Shown: positions 7,594-16,279, counted from the stretch's first letter. The stretch is 64,000 nucleotides of DNA from Pseudomonas alcaliphila JAB1 (GCF_001941865.1 NZ_CP016162.1:3099501-3163500); one strand, 5' to 3'. Notes: generated by a model not told the origin, from the sequence alone. Translations and numbers: made by a program.

Positions 7594-9000
7594 TCAGGCC
7601 ACTGATCGTTGTGCGTTCTGGCAGCTTTGCAGCCAGCTGTTGCGTTGGGTCTGTGCCTGTCGTCCAAGCAGGACGAAGCCGCACGCCAGCCCCTGGGCAT
7701 CGTAGAAACCGGCGCTCAGACCATCGGCGCTCGGTGTGCAGCGCCACTCACCGGCAGTGCCAGGCGCCGGCGCCAACAGGCACAGCGGCGCGGCCGGGGT
7801 TTTCACCGTCACCGGCATCAGCGGATAGCTCACCGCCGTCGGCTGGCCGAGCAAGGTCTTGCTCAGCGCGGCGATGCCTTGGTTGATCGGAGCCAAATAA
7901 GGCAGCAATTGCCCATCGACCTCGATGCAGTCACCCAGCGCGTAAATGCCCGGCTGCGAACTCTGCAACTGAGCATCGACCTGAATCCCACGGCCCACGA
8001 CCAGCCCAGCACACTTGGCCAGGCCCAGATTGGGCTGCAGGCCGACAGCCGAGAGCACCAGATCGGCCTCCAGGCTTTCGCCATTGGCCAGGCTCAAGCG
8101 GTAGCCCTGCTCCAGTGCATCGACGCGGCGCAGGGTGTTCTGCAAGTGCCAGCTGACGCCCAACGCTGCCAGCGCACTTTGCAGATGTTGCCCGGCCTCG
8201 GCTGGCAGCAAGCGCTCCATTGGCCACTTACCCAGGCCGATAACGCTGACCTGAAAACCGCTGGCCGCCAGGTCGTTGGCGAACTCGCAGCCGATCAGAC
8301 CGTCGCCGAGAATCGCCACGCGTCGCACGCCGACCAGGCGTTCGCGGAAGCTGCGGTAGTCATGCAGGTTGTTGACGCTGATCAGCGCGTCGCTGGCCCC
8401 TTCGATAGGCAGGCGAATCGGCGCCGCACCGCTGGCCAGCACCAGTTGGCCGTATTCCATCTCACCGATGTTGGTGTGCAGGCGCCGCGCCGTGGTGTCG
8501 ATGCGCTCCACCGTGCAATGCGGGTAGACGCGAATCTTCAGGCGCTTCTCGATGGCCAGCGCCGACTCACCGGCCAGCGCGTCGGCGCTCTTGCCCTGAG
8601 CCAGGCCGATGGACAGCGCCGGCTTGGAATACAGGTGCCCGGACTCCTGGGTCAGCACACGTATTTCCACCTCGGCATCGGCGCGGCGCAGAGCCTGGGC
8701 CAGGCCATAACCGGCATAACCGCTACCGATGATGACGATGGGCTGACGCACGTCGGCCGCCAGCGTCTGCAGCGGTTGCGGCGGCACCGGCAGCAGCGTG
8801 CTGAGCGGCGCTGCGGCGGCAGCGACGACCGGGCTGATGTCGAGCATCTCGAAATCTTCCTTGCCGACTTTGCATTCCGGGCACTTCCAGTCCGCCGGTA
8901 CATCCTCCCAACGGGTGCCGGCGACAATGCCGTCGTCCGGCCAGCCCAGGGCCTCGTCGTAGATGAGGCCGCAGACCACACAGAGCCAGGTCTTGAACAT
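7594..9000 (-). CDS. Rubredoxin-rubredoxin reductase fusion
   Basis: A 468-residue fusion. Residues 1-53 are a complete rubredoxin with iron-ligating cysteines C7, C10, C40 and C43 (CVVCG and CPEC). A proline/alanine-rich linker leads to an AlkT-type FAD/NAD(P)H reductase, which begins near IVIIGSGYAGYGLAQALRR and has a second nucleotide-binding motif, VAILGDGLIGCEFA. Such a protein passes electrons from NAD(P)H through FAD to one iron centre. Next to a Rieske oxygenase it is the obvious candidate redox partner. The start is the ATG at 9000 with a GGGGGAG ribosome site eight bases upstream; a GTG at 9009 overlapping the preceding stop is an alternative. Confidence 0.9.
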   Translation of the reverse strand: MFKTWLCVVCGLIYDEALGWPDDGIVAGTRWEDVPADWKCPECKVGKEDFEMLDISPVVAAAAAPLSTLLPVPPQPLQTLAADVRQPIVIIGSGYAGYGLAQALRRADAEVEIRVLTQESGHLYSKPALSIGLAQGKSADALAGESALAIEKRLKIRVYPHCTVERIDTTARRLHTNIGEMEYGQLVLASGAAPIRLPIEGASDALISVNNLHDYRSFRERLVGVRRVAILGDGLIGCEFANDLAASGFQVSVIGLGKWPMERLLPAEAGQHLQSALAALGVSWHLQNTLRRVDALEQGYRLSLANGESLEADLVLSAVGLQPNLGLAKCAGLVVGRGIQVDAQLQSSQPGIYALGDCIEVDGQLLPYLAPINQGIAALSKTLLGQPTAVSYPLMPVTVKTPAAPLCLLAPAPGTAGEWRCTPSADGLSAGFYDAQGLACGFVLLGRQAQTQRNSWLQSCQNAQRSVA

Positions 9001-9005
9001 GGCGC

Positions 9006-10451
9006 TCACTCCCCCGCCACGCGAATGGCGATGTTCTTGGTGCGTACGTAGCTGTACAGCGCTTCCTGGCCCTTCTCACGGCCGAAGCCGGACAGGCCAA
9101 CACCGCCGAACGGCGTTTCGATGCCACCGGCATACCACTCATTGACGAATACCTGGCCAGCGCGCAGGCGCCGCACGCAGCGCATGGCGCGGCTGATGTC
9201 CTGAGTGAAGACGCCGGCGACCAGACCGAAATCGGTGCCATTGGCAATCTCGATGGCCTGCTCTTCACTGTCGAAGGGGATGACCGCCAGCACTGGGCCG
9301 AACACCTCTTCCTGGGCGATGCACATGTCCGCGCGCACATCGCGAAATACTGTCGGGCGCATGAAGTGCCCGGCCAGCTCGCTATGAGCCTCGCCACCGG
9401 TGGCCAGTACCGCGCCTTCATCGACTGCGCGCCGACACAGGGTTTCGATTCCAGCAAGTTGAGCGGCACTGACCACCGGGGTGAGGTCCGGGTTGTCCTG
9501 ACCGAGGCCGATGCTGAGCCCTTCGGCCAGCTCGACCACCGCCTGGACGATGTCTTCGTAGATCTCGCGCTGTACCAGCAGGCGCGACATGGCCGAGCAG
9601 ACTTGCCCGGCATTGAAGAAAATGCCGTTCTTGACGCTGGCCAGCAGTTGCTTGCGGTCGACGTCGGCGAAGGCGATGGCGGCCGATTTGCCGCCCAGTT
9701 CCATGACGCTGGGAATGGCGTTGGCCGCCGCATCACGGAGGATCGACTGGCCAGTGGGCACCGAGCCGGTGAAGACGATCTGGTCGACCTTGGCGCTGCT
9801 CACCAGATGCGCCCCGACCTCGCGACCACGGCCGCAGATCATGTTGATCGCGCCTTGCGGCAAACCGGCCTTGACGATGGCGCGTACCAGCACGCACATG
9901 CCCAGCGGCGACAGCTCCGGCGACTTGATCACCACCGCGTTGCCGGCAGCCAGTGCCGGCGCCAGGGAACGCGCGCAGATGGACACCGGGAAATTCCACG
10001 GCACGATCTGCGCCGACACGCCCATCGGGTCGTAAACGGTGAAGTCCATGTAGCCGTTGCCCAACGGGATCGAGGTGCCCTCGATCTTGTCCGCCATGCC
10101 GGCGTAGTACTCGAAGTAGCGCGCGGCTTCGATGAACTCATCGCGGGCATCGTTGATGCTCTTGCCATTTTCCTGGCACAGCACCCAGGCGCCCTCGTCC
10201 GCCACCGCGCGGATTTCCTCGGCGATACGCAGCAACCAGCTGACCCGTTGCGCCGGGCGGGCGCGGGTCAGCTCACCGCTGTCGGCGCAGCGACGCGCCG
10301 CCAGCAGCGCGCGCTCGGCGTCTTCGACGGAGGCCTGGGCGATGGTCGCCAGCGGCTCGGCAGTACCGGGGTTGTTCACGCTCAGGTGCTGGGCGCTGTC
10401 GACCCAGTCACCATCGATGTAATTGAGCCAGTGAGAGGCGATCGGATACAT
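9006..10451 (-). CDS. NAD(P)-dependent aldehyde dehydrogenase
   Basis: A 481-residue member of the aldehyde dehydrogenase superfamily, full length for the family. Catalytic residues are in place: N153 in PWNF, general base E251 in MELGGKS and nucleophile C285 in GQVCS. It resembles betaine-aldehyde and gamma-aminobutyraldehyde dehydrogenases. An AGGAGG ribosome site precedes the ATG at 10451. It lies second in the Rieske operon, 10 bp after that gene, and the fusion reductase follows directly. It would oxidise an aldehyde released by the oxygenase or by the amine oxidase. The exact aldehyde is unknown. Confidence 0.9.
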   Translation of the reverse strand: MYPIASHWLNYIDGDWVDSAQHLSVNNPGTAEPLATIAQASVEDAERALLAARRCADSGELTRARPAQRVSWLLRIAEEIRAVADEGAWVLCQENGKSINDARDEFIEAARYFEYYAGMADKIEGTSIPLGNGYMDFTVYDPMGVSAQIVPWNFPVSICARSLAPALAAGNAVVIKSPELSPLGMCVLVRAIVKAGLPQGAINMICGRGREVGAHLVSSAKVDQIVFTGSVPTGQSILRDAAANAIPSVMELGGKSAAIAFADVDRKQLLASVKNGIFFNAGQVCSAMSRLLVQREIYEDIVQAVVELAEGLSIGLGQDNPDLTPVVSAAQLAGIETLCRRAVDEGAVLATGGEAHSELAGHFMRPTVFRDVRADMCIAQEEVFGPVLAVIPFDSEEQAIEIANGTDFGLVAGVFTQDISRAMRCVRRLRAGQVFVNEWYAGGIETPFGGVGLSGFGREKGQEALYSYVRTKNIAIRVAGE

Positions 10452-10461
10452 GACGGCCTCC

Positions 10462-11652
10462 TCAGGCGTTCTGCGCGATGGTCAGCAACTTGCGCGCCGC
10501 CCACTGGTGGAAGTAGTGCGTCGGGATGTCCATTTCCGGGGAGAACGCGCCGCCGCCGTAACCCGGCGAATGACGGCCCTTCTGCATGCCTTCGACCGAG
10601 GCAATGTCCTCGGCGAACACCACCTTCCACGATTCCAGAATGGCGTTGCGGCAGGCGGCGTACTCGTCGCTCAGTGCCTCGTCACCGACATAGAACAGGC
10701 GCAGGTGCTCGATGGTACGGCCCGGTGCGACCGGCTCCAGCTGCATGGCGAAGGCGTGGTCGGCCTGGATGCCCAGCAGCACGTTGGGGAAGAAAGCCAC
10801 GTACTCGGCGTTGCGCAGGCGGTCCCGCGGCCAGCTGGGGAACTGCGGCAGGTGGGTGCCGGCAACGTCGGAGAGGTTGTAGGCGTAGCTGCCCTGGCCG
10901 GCGAACTGCTCGTCGAAGAGGATGTTGTAGTGATCTTCCAGGCGCGAGTAGGTGTTCAGACTCGGGTGCACCCACGGCAAGTGGTACGCCTCGCAGTAGT
11001 TCTCCACGGCCAGCTTCCAGTTGCAGGCGATGTCCAACGTGGTCGAGTCCATGTTGGCGCGGCGGCGCATCAGGTCCATGCCGTCATCACCGAGGAACTG
11101 ACTCCAGCGCGCGGTCAGCGGCGCCAGCATCTCTTCCAGCGGCTGCGCGTCGCCGGACAGGTTGACGAACACCATGTCCATCCAGATCGCGCTGCGAATG
11201 GCCTTGAGGCCGTGCTTCTCGCAGGCGAAACGCTCGTCCTTGTGCTTGTCGATGCCGCCCACGTGCGGCGTGCCCTTGAGGCCGCCATTGAGGTCGTAGG
11301 TCCAGGAATGGTAGGGGCAGCGAATCACGCCCTGCACGGTGCCGGCCTCTTCCACCAGCTTCATGCCACGGTGACTGCAGACGTTGTGGAACACCTGCAC
11401 CAGGCCTTCACGGTTACGCATCAGCAGCAGCGGCAGGCCCATGAAGTCGACCGGTTTTACCGAGCCGTTCTGGCTCAGATCGCTAGCGAAGCCGACGCAG
11501 GCCCAGGTCTTGCCCATGACCTGGTCGCGTTCGAGCTCGAACAACTTCTGGTCGGTATAGAACTCGTTGGACAGGCCGGTAGCTTGGTGGATCGGCGCGA
11601 GTACGGTTTCCAGCTGGTGCACTGGGATTTGCTGAGAAGTGGCTTGAGTCAT
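10462..11652 (-). CDS. Rieske non-heme iron oxygenase, alpha subunit
   Basis: A 396-residue ring-hydroxylating-type oxygenase with no separate beta subunit. The Rieske cluster ligands are C92 and H94 (CSHRG) and C112 and H115 (CPYHSW). The catalytic iron site is in ENYCEAYHLPWVHP with H224 and H229. This subgroup includes demethylases of betaine-like compounds (GbcA, stachydrine demethylase), carnitine oxygenase and choline monooxygenase. The start is the ATG at 11652 after AGGGG. It is first in an operon with the aldehyde dehydrogenase and the rubredoxin fusion, behind a strong palindrome at 11767-11793. An N-demethylation or C-N cleavage of an onium compound is the most likely reaction. The substrate is not determined. 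Confidence 0.88.
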   Translation of the reverse strand: MTQATSQQIPVHQLETVLAPIHQATGLSNEFYTDQKLFELERDQVMGKTWACVGFASDLSQNGSVKPVDFMGLPLLLMRNREGLVQVFHNVCSHRGMKLVEEAGTVQGVIRCPYHSWTYDLNGGLKGTPHVGGIDKHKDERFACEKHGLKAIRSAIWMDMVFVNLSGDAQPLEEMLAPLTARWSQFLGDDGMDLMRRRANMDSTTLDIACNWKLAVENYCEAYHLPWVHPSLNTYSRLEDHYNILFDEQFAGQGSYAYNLSDVAGTHLPQFPSWPRDRLRNAEYVAFFPNVLLGIQADHAFAMQLEPVAPGRTIEHLRLFYVGDEALSDEYAACRNAILESWKVVFAEDIASVEGMQKGRHSPGYGGGAFSPEMDIPTHYFHQWAARKLLTIAQNA

Positions 11653-11766
11653 TGTTGTTATCCCCTGCAAGGCACGGTGGTGGTGATCGGCAGTCGCTGC
11701 GGCGCTGCTCGTTGGTCACCAGTGTCGAAAAGCAGGGGATTGTTCGACAAACGATTTTTTGCACTG

Positions 11767-11793
11767 ATATTTATGACAAAAAATCATAAATAT
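11767..11793 (-). promoter_or_regulatory. Perfect palindrome in the Rieske operon promoter region
   Basis: Two perfect 10-bp arms (ATATTTATGA and TCATAAATAT) are separated by 7 nt, about 118 bp upstream of the Rieske start. The inner ATGA-N7-TCAT has the T-N11-A geometry of LysR-type sites. A matching motif lies upstream of the BCCT gene at 2612-2630. The LysR gene of the island lies directly upstream of this 415-bp gap and is the natural candidate binder. Apart from this site and the hairpin at 12031-12064 I see nothing else in the gap. Confidence 0.6.
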
Positions 11794-12030
11794 AGGGAAT
11801 GGCGGGTGAATAAACCCAGTGAATTCGAGGGCTGATGCATGTCGTTAACTCATCGACTCATGACGAGAAATGGTTTGTCCGGCGTAGCCGCCGGTGCCAT
11901 CTTGCCGCCACTGCGCAACGCTCTGCAGGCACTTGCCTACCCGGCAAGCGCTGCCTGCTGCGCAGCGGTTCTACGCCAACAGCCGCGAAACCGCCCTTCT
12001 CACCGGTCGCCCGCGCTGCGGGCAACGTAC

Positions 12031-12064
12031 GAGCTGCCTCAGGCCAAAAGCCTGCGGCAGCCTC
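12031..12064 (-). terminator. Hairpin just downstream of the lysR gene
   Basis: An inverted repeat (GAGCTGCC...CAGGC paired with GCCTG...GGCAGCCTC) with a short A/T loop begins four bases beyond the LysR stop. There is no T tract after the stem. It may end or attenuate lysR transcription, or be a REP-type repeat. Confidence 0.4.
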
Positions 12065-12067
12065 GTT

Positions 12068-12994
12068 TCACCCCGCCTGGACCTCATCACCGGGGGCGCT
12101 GGCGACCTGCTCCATCAACCAGTTGCGAAAGCGCTGCACGCTCTGCCGACTGCTGCGCCCGAGGGGCTCGAGCAAGCAGAATTGCGCATCGGTGTGCAGC
12201 GTGACATCGATGGGCCGCACCAATGCGCCGGTCTGCAAATAGTTGTCGACCAGGTTCGACCAGGCCAGCGCAATACCCTGCCCGCTCAACGCCGACTGGA
12301 TCAGCATCGAGTAGCTGTTGATATTGATCCGATGCCGCGGCTCGCGCGCCTTGTAGCCCAGGCGCTGGAACCACTCCGGCCAACTGATCCAGTCACGCTG
12401 CGGGTCTTCCAGCCACAGCCAGGTACCGGTGGCCAGCTGCGTCGGGTCGCAGAAATCCGGGTGCTTGGCCAGGTAGCCAGGGCTGCACACGGGGAATACT
12501 TCTTCGGCGAACAGCGGTGTCACCTGCATGTTCTTCGGCGGCGTGCGGCAGTAGTACAACGCCAGGTCGCAGTCCAGGCGGGAGAAATCCTTGACGTGGT
12601 CGTAGGCGATGATGCGCAGGTCCACTTCTTCGTTATCACGCTGGAACTCGGCGACCCGCGGCAACAACCAGAGCGAGGCCATGGCGGTACTGGTCACCAC
12701 CGTGACCTGCTGCGCACCACGCCAGTGACGGATCTCGCCGGTGGCATGGGCCAGCTGCAACAGGGCTTCACGCACCGTGTCGTAGTAGTGGCTGCCAGTC
12801 GGGCTGAGGTTGATTTCACGGGTGGTGCGCTCGAACAGGGTCTTGCCGAGGTAATCCTCGAGCAGACGCACCTGTCGGCTGATCGCACCCTGGGTGACGT
12901 TCAGTTCCTTGGCCGCGAGGGTGAAACTCAGGTTTCGCGCGGCAGACTCGAACGCCACCAGGCTGTTGAGTGGAGGCAGAGGTTGAATCTTCAT
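12068..12994 (-). CDS. LysR-family transcriptional regulator (GcvA-like)
   Basis: A 308-residue LysR regulator. The winged helix-turn-helix at residues 9-65 (PPLNSLVAFESAARNLSF, then LNVTQGAISRQVRLLED) is of the GcvA/AmpR subtype, followed by a periplasmic-binding-like effector domain. It is transcribed toward, and lies directly upstream of, the Rieske operon, from which a 415-bp gap with a palindrome separates it. It probably controls that operon and, through the matching motif at 2612-2630, the BCCT gene. The inducer is unknown. Confidence 0.88.
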   Translation of the reverse strand: MKIQPLPPLNSLVAFESAARNLSFTLAAKELNVTQGAISRQVRLLEDYLGKTLFERTTREINLSPTGSHYYDTVREALLQLAHATGEIRHWRGAQQVTVVTSTAMASLWLLPRVAEFQRDNEEVDLRIIAYDHVKDFSRLDCDLALYYCRTPPKNMQVTPLFAEEVFPVCSPGYLAKHPDFCDPTQLATGTWLWLEDPQRDWISWPEWFQRLGYKAREPRHRININSYSMLIQSALSGQGIALAWSNLVDNYLQTGALVRPIDVTLHTDAQFCLLEPLGRSSRQSVQRFRNWLMEQVASAPGDEVQAG

Positions 12995-13234
12995 GCAGGC
13001 AATTCACGCAGGTGTTGTTGTTATTTGGCCGCTGTCTGGAGAGCGGCTCGACCGAAAGCATGCAGCTTGTAGCGTTAAACCGATACGCGTCGCGAGAGAA
13101 AAGTCACAGCTCTGGTAGACTTGCACGCCGCTGCCAGCAGTTGCGCCACTGCGCGACGGATACCAGTAGAACAGCGCCGCGCCAGAGTTTCTTGCCTGAA
13201 AACCCCGTCAACACGTCAGAACGCGTCATCCCAC

Positions 13235-14236
13235 ATGTCTTTAGAAAATGTTGTAGCCACGCCGTCCGCCCTGTCTCGCCGCTTCTCCGTCGCCCCGATG
13301 ATGGACTGGACGGATCGTCACTGCCGGTTCTTTCTCCGTCAGCTGTCGCGCCATGCCCTGCTCTACACCGAGATGGTCACCACCGGCGCGCTAATCCATG
13401 GCGATCGCGAGCGTTTTCTGCGTTACAGCGAGTGCGAACACCCGATTGCCCTGCAGTTGGGCGGCAGCAACCCGCAGGACCTGGCGAGCTGCGCGAAGAT
13501 GGCCGAAGAGCATGGCTATGACGAAGTGAACCTGAACGTTGGTTGCCCCAGTGACCGGGTGCAGAACAATATGATCGGTGCCTGCCTGATGGGCCATCCG
13601 GCGCTGGTAGCCGACTGCGTCAAGGCCATGCAGGACGCCGTGAACATCCCGGTGACGGTCAAGCACCGCATCGGTATCAATGGTCGTGACAGTTACGCCG
13701 AGCTGTGCGATTTCGTCGGCCAGGTGCGCGATGCCGGTTGCCGCAGCTTCACTGTGCATGCGCGTATCGCCATCCTCGAAGGCCTGTCGCCGAAGGAAAA
13801 CCGCGAGATCCCGCCGCTGCGTTACGACGTGGCTGCCCAACTCAAGCAGGACTTCCCCGACCTGGAGATCATCCTCAACGGCGGTATCAAGACCCTTGAG
13901 GAATGCGAGCAGCACCTGCAGATCTTCGATGGTGTGATGCTCGGCCGCGAGGCCTATCACAATCCCTATCTGCTGGCGCAAGTGGACAGCCGTCTGTTCG
14001 CCGCGGAAGACCAGGGCATTTCCCGCATGGACGCCCTGCTCGCACTCAAACCCTACGTCGAGCAGCATCTGCGCGAGGGAGGCACCCTGCATCACGTCAG
14101 CCGTCACGTGCTGGGCCTGGCTCAAGGCTTCCCAGGTGCGCGGCGTTTCCGCCAGTTGCTGTCGGTGGACATTCACAAGGTGCAAGACCCGCTGGCGCTG
14201 CTCGACCAGGCAGCAGAACTGCTACGCGGGCATTAA
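13235..14236 (+). CDS. dusA: tRNA-dihydrouridine synthase A
   Basis: A 333-residue FMN enzyme that reduces uridine to dihydrouridine in the tRNA D-loop (positions 20/20a for DusA). Typical motifs: SVAPMMDWTDRHCRFFLRQ, the catalytic-cysteine region EVNLNVGCPSDRV, VKHRIGI and LNGGIKTLEE. The ATG at 13235 fits the usual DusA N-terminus; the ribosome site is weak. An in-frame extension upstream to 13121 has no family similarity. Its 3' end overlaps the convergent Fur-like gene by four bases. Gene order with tal matches PAO1 as I recall. Confidence 0.95.
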   Translation: MSLENVVATPSALSRRFSVAPMMDWTDRHCRFFLRQLSRHALLYTEMVTTGALIHGDRERFLRYSECEHPIALQLGGSNPQDLASCAKMAEEHGYDEVNLNVGCPSDRVQNNMIGACLMGHPALVADCVKAMQDAVNIPVTVKHRIGINGRDSYAELCDFVGQVRDAGCRSFTVHARIAILEGLSPKENREIPPLRYDVAAQLKQDFPDLEIILNGGIKTLEECEQHLQIFDGVMLGREAYHNPYLLAQVDSRLFAAEDQGISRMDALLALKPYVEQHLREGGTLHHVSRHVLGLAQGFPGARRFRQLLSVDIHKVQDPLALLDQAAELLRGH

Positions 14237-14532
14237 TCCGGCGCGCTGAGGCGGTAGCGGCTACGCCCCGTCGTCTGCACCAGGCCGTTTTCCTCCATGC
14301 GGCGCAACACCTGGCGCACGCTGACCAGCGATAGCGGTTCGCCGGCGTCGCTCAGTTGCCGATGCAGCTCGCGCGCGGAGATACCCTCTTCGTCATTGGC
14401 GCTGCACAGCGCCTCCACCACCTTGAGCCTGGGCATGCTGAAGCGCAGCCCGGCGGCCTGCAGCCACTCACGGCACTGACGCGTATCCAGGCCTGCGGAA
14501 ACTGAACGAGAAAGCAGGGTTTGGGTCGACAT
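14233..14532 (-). CDS. Fur-type winged-helix protein lacking the metal domain
   Basis: A 99-residue protein that matches only the N-terminal DNA-binding half of Fur/Zur regulators: AGLRFSMPRLKVVEALC, then GISARELHRQLSDAGE and VSVRQVLRRMEENGLV. The C-terminal dimerisation and metal-binding domain, about 50 further residues with its His/Cys ligands, is absent. The gene ends normally by converging on dusA, so this is not an obvious truncation. An AAGGAG site precedes the ATG at 14532. Two small inverted repeats at 14561-14576 and 14579-14598 lie upstream and could be autoregulatory sites. Target genes and signal are unknown. Confidence 0.75.
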   Translation of the reverse strand: MSTQTLLSRSVSAGLDTRQCREWLQAAGLRFSMPRLKVVEALCSANDEEGISARELHRQLSDAGEPLSLVSVRQVLRRMEENGLVQTTGRSRYRLSAPD

Positions 14533-14727
14533 GTTCGGGCTCCTTGGCAGCTCGTCTAAAGTCGGACTCCACCGACTTCGGTACGTTCTCACGTACCGTT
14601 ATTACTAAAGACGAACGAGCCAGCGAAAAGCGCAGCCCGAAAAGGTAAATTTTGTCAGTGACCCGACCGTTGAGCGCTTGCAGCGCCTCGGGTAAGGTCA
14701 TGTCATCTGCAACGACAAGGCCTCGTC

Positions 14728-15654
14728 ATGACCTCCAAGCTGGAACAACTCAAGCAGTTCACTACCGTAGTCGCCGACACCGGTGACCTCGACGCCATCG
14801 CCCGCCTGCAGCCGGTGGATGCCACCACCAACCCTTCGCTGCTGCTCAAGGCGGCAGCCCTGCCCCGCTATGCCGATCTGTTGAATCAGGCAGTGAGTGC
14901 CGGCAAGGGAGACCTGGGATTGGCCTGCGATCACTTCGCGGTGGCCGTCGGCCAGGAGATCCTCAAGGTCATTCCGGGGCGCATTTCCACCGAAGTCGAT
15001 GCGCGCCTGTCGTTCGACACCGACACGACCCTGCGCCGCGCCGAGCGCCTGATCGGCCTTTACGAAAAAGCGGGGATTGGCCGCGATCGCGTACTGATCA
15101 AGATCGCTTCGACCTGGGAAGGCATCCGCGCCGCCGAGCAGCTGGAAAAAGCCGGCGTGCAGACCAACCTGACCCTGCTGTTCGCCTTCGCCCAGGCGCA
15201 GGCCTGTGCCGATGCCGGCATATTCCTCATCTCACCGTTCGTGGGGCGCATCTACGATTGGTACAAAAAGGCCGAGGGCCGTGATTTCGTAGGCAACGAT
15301 GATCCCGGCGTGCAGTCGGTCAAACGCATCTACAACTACTACAAGGCCAACGGCTACGACACCGTGGTGATGGGGGCAAGCTTCCGCAACCTTGGTCAGA
15401 TCGAAGCGTTGGCCGGTTGCGACCGCCTGACCATCAGCCCCGACCTGCTGCAGAAACTGGCTGAGGACGATGGCCAACTCAGTCGCCAGCTCGCCTCTGG
15501 TGCTACCGGCGAACCTCGCCAGAGCCTCGATGAAGGCGGCTTCCGCTGGGCGCTGAACGAAGACGCCATGGCCACCGAGAAGCTGGCCGAAGGCATCCGC
15601 CTGTTCGCCCGCGATCAGGAGAAACTCGAAGCCCTGCTGGCCGCCAAGGCCTGA
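14728..15654 (+). CDS. tal: Transaldolase
   Basis: A 308-residue class I transaldolase (TalB type) of the non-oxidative pentose phosphate pathway, exchanging a dihydroxyacetone unit between sedoheptulose 7-phosphate and glyceraldehyde 3-phosphate. Seen: the N-terminal [13 protein letters not shown] motif, the Schiff-base lysine in [13 protein letters not shown], then [19 protein letters not shown] and ISPFVGRI. Length is normal. A strong bidirectional terminator follows four bases after the stop. Confidence 0.97.
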   Translation: MTSKLEQLKQFTTVVADTGDLDAIARLQPVDATTNPSLLLKAAALPRYADLLNQAVSAGKGDLGLACDHFAVAVGQEILKVIPGRISTEVDARLSFDTDTTLRRAERLIGLYEKAGIGRDRVLIKIASTWEGIRAAEQLEKAGVQTNLTLLFAFAQAQACADAGIFLISPFVGRIYDWYKKAEGRDFVGNDDPGVQSVKRIYNYYKANGYDTVVMGASFRNLGQIEALAGCDRLTISPDLLQKLAEDDGQLSRQLASGATGEPRQSLDEGGFRWALNEDAMATEKLAEGIRLFARDQEKLEALLAAKA

Positions 15655-15657
15655 ATG

Positions 15658-15690
15658 AAAAGGGGCGTCAGCCAAGCTGACGCCCCTTTT
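15658..15690. terminator. Bidirectional terminator between tal and rssC
   Basis: A 15-bp perfect stem (15658-15672 with 15676-15690), a 3-nt loop and A4/T4 tracts on both sides. It serves tal on the plus strand and can serve the rssB-rssC operon on the minus strand. Confidence 0.9.
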
Positions 15691-15708
15691 CATTGCGAGT
15701 TCGAAACC

Positions 15709-15770
15709 TAGGGTGCGCCGTGCGCGCCAGCGATTGTCTTTGCAGGTATCGGTGCGCGCGGCGCACCTAC
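15709..15770. repeat. Inverted GGTGCGC/GCGCACC repeat, copy 1
   Basis: Two GC-rich arms (about 15711-15728 and 15751-15768) form a hairpin. Related inverted repeats occur at 21621-21704 and 34013-34083, all in intergenic DNA, so this is a dispersed REP-like family. Confidence 0.6.
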
Positions 15771-15784
15771 AGGAAAGCGGAAGA

Positions 15785-16279
15785 TCAGTGCCGCTCGAGC
15801 GCGCTGACCAAATCGTGAAAGGCCTCGCGATTGGAGTCGTTGAGCCCCATCAGAATGCGGTGCGCTTCCAGCACCTTGGCCTTCACCACCTCTTCGGACT
15901 GATCCTGCGAAGGCAGATCATCCAGACAATCCGGGCAGGGAATCGGCCGATCGACGATGTTGAACACCTGATCGAAACCCATGGACTCCAGCAAACGGGT
16001 GATGTCGTCGTGGGTGGTGACAACGGTCGGCAACAGGCCCACCTTCTGCCGCGACAGAATGGACAATTTCGCCAGCAAACCGAGAGTCGTGCTGTCGATA
16101 CTGCGCGTTTCAGTCAAGTCGATGACGATGGCCGAAAAATTCAACGCGGTGAAAATCTTTTCAATCGTGGCATCCAGAGCTGAACACAGCGTCAGACGGA
16201 CTTCACCGACAAACTTCAGGACGAAGGTTCCATCCTGCTCGGCGAATTGGATGCGACCGGGGCTTATCCCAGGATTCAT
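15785..16279 (-). CDS. rssC: STAS-domain anti-sigma factor antagonist
   Basis: A 164-residue protein with an N-terminal STAS domain (about residues 10-110) around IVIDLTETRSIDSTTLGLL, whose serine is the typical phosphorylation site of SpoIIAA-like antagonists. The last 45 residues are family-specific and contain a CPDC pair. The ATG overlaps the stop of the upstream response-regulator phosphatase by ATGA, the arrangement of rssB-rssC in P. aeruginosa as I recall. RssB would dephosphorylate this protein in a partner switch tied to general stress or surface behaviour. Confidence 0.8.
   Translation of the reverse strand: MNPGISPGRIQFAEQDGTFVLKFVGEVRLTLCSALDATIEKIFTALNFSAIVIDLTETRSIDSTTLGLLAKLSILSRQKVGLLPTVVTTHDDITRLLESMGFDQVFNIVDRPIPCPDCLDDLPSQDQSEEVVKAKVLEAHRILMGLNDSNREAFHDLVSALERH

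Noticed and set aside
11835..12242. Overlapping plus-strand frames in and beside the lysR-Rieske gap
   Set aside because: No ribosome site or recognisable domain, and they run into the antisense of lysR.
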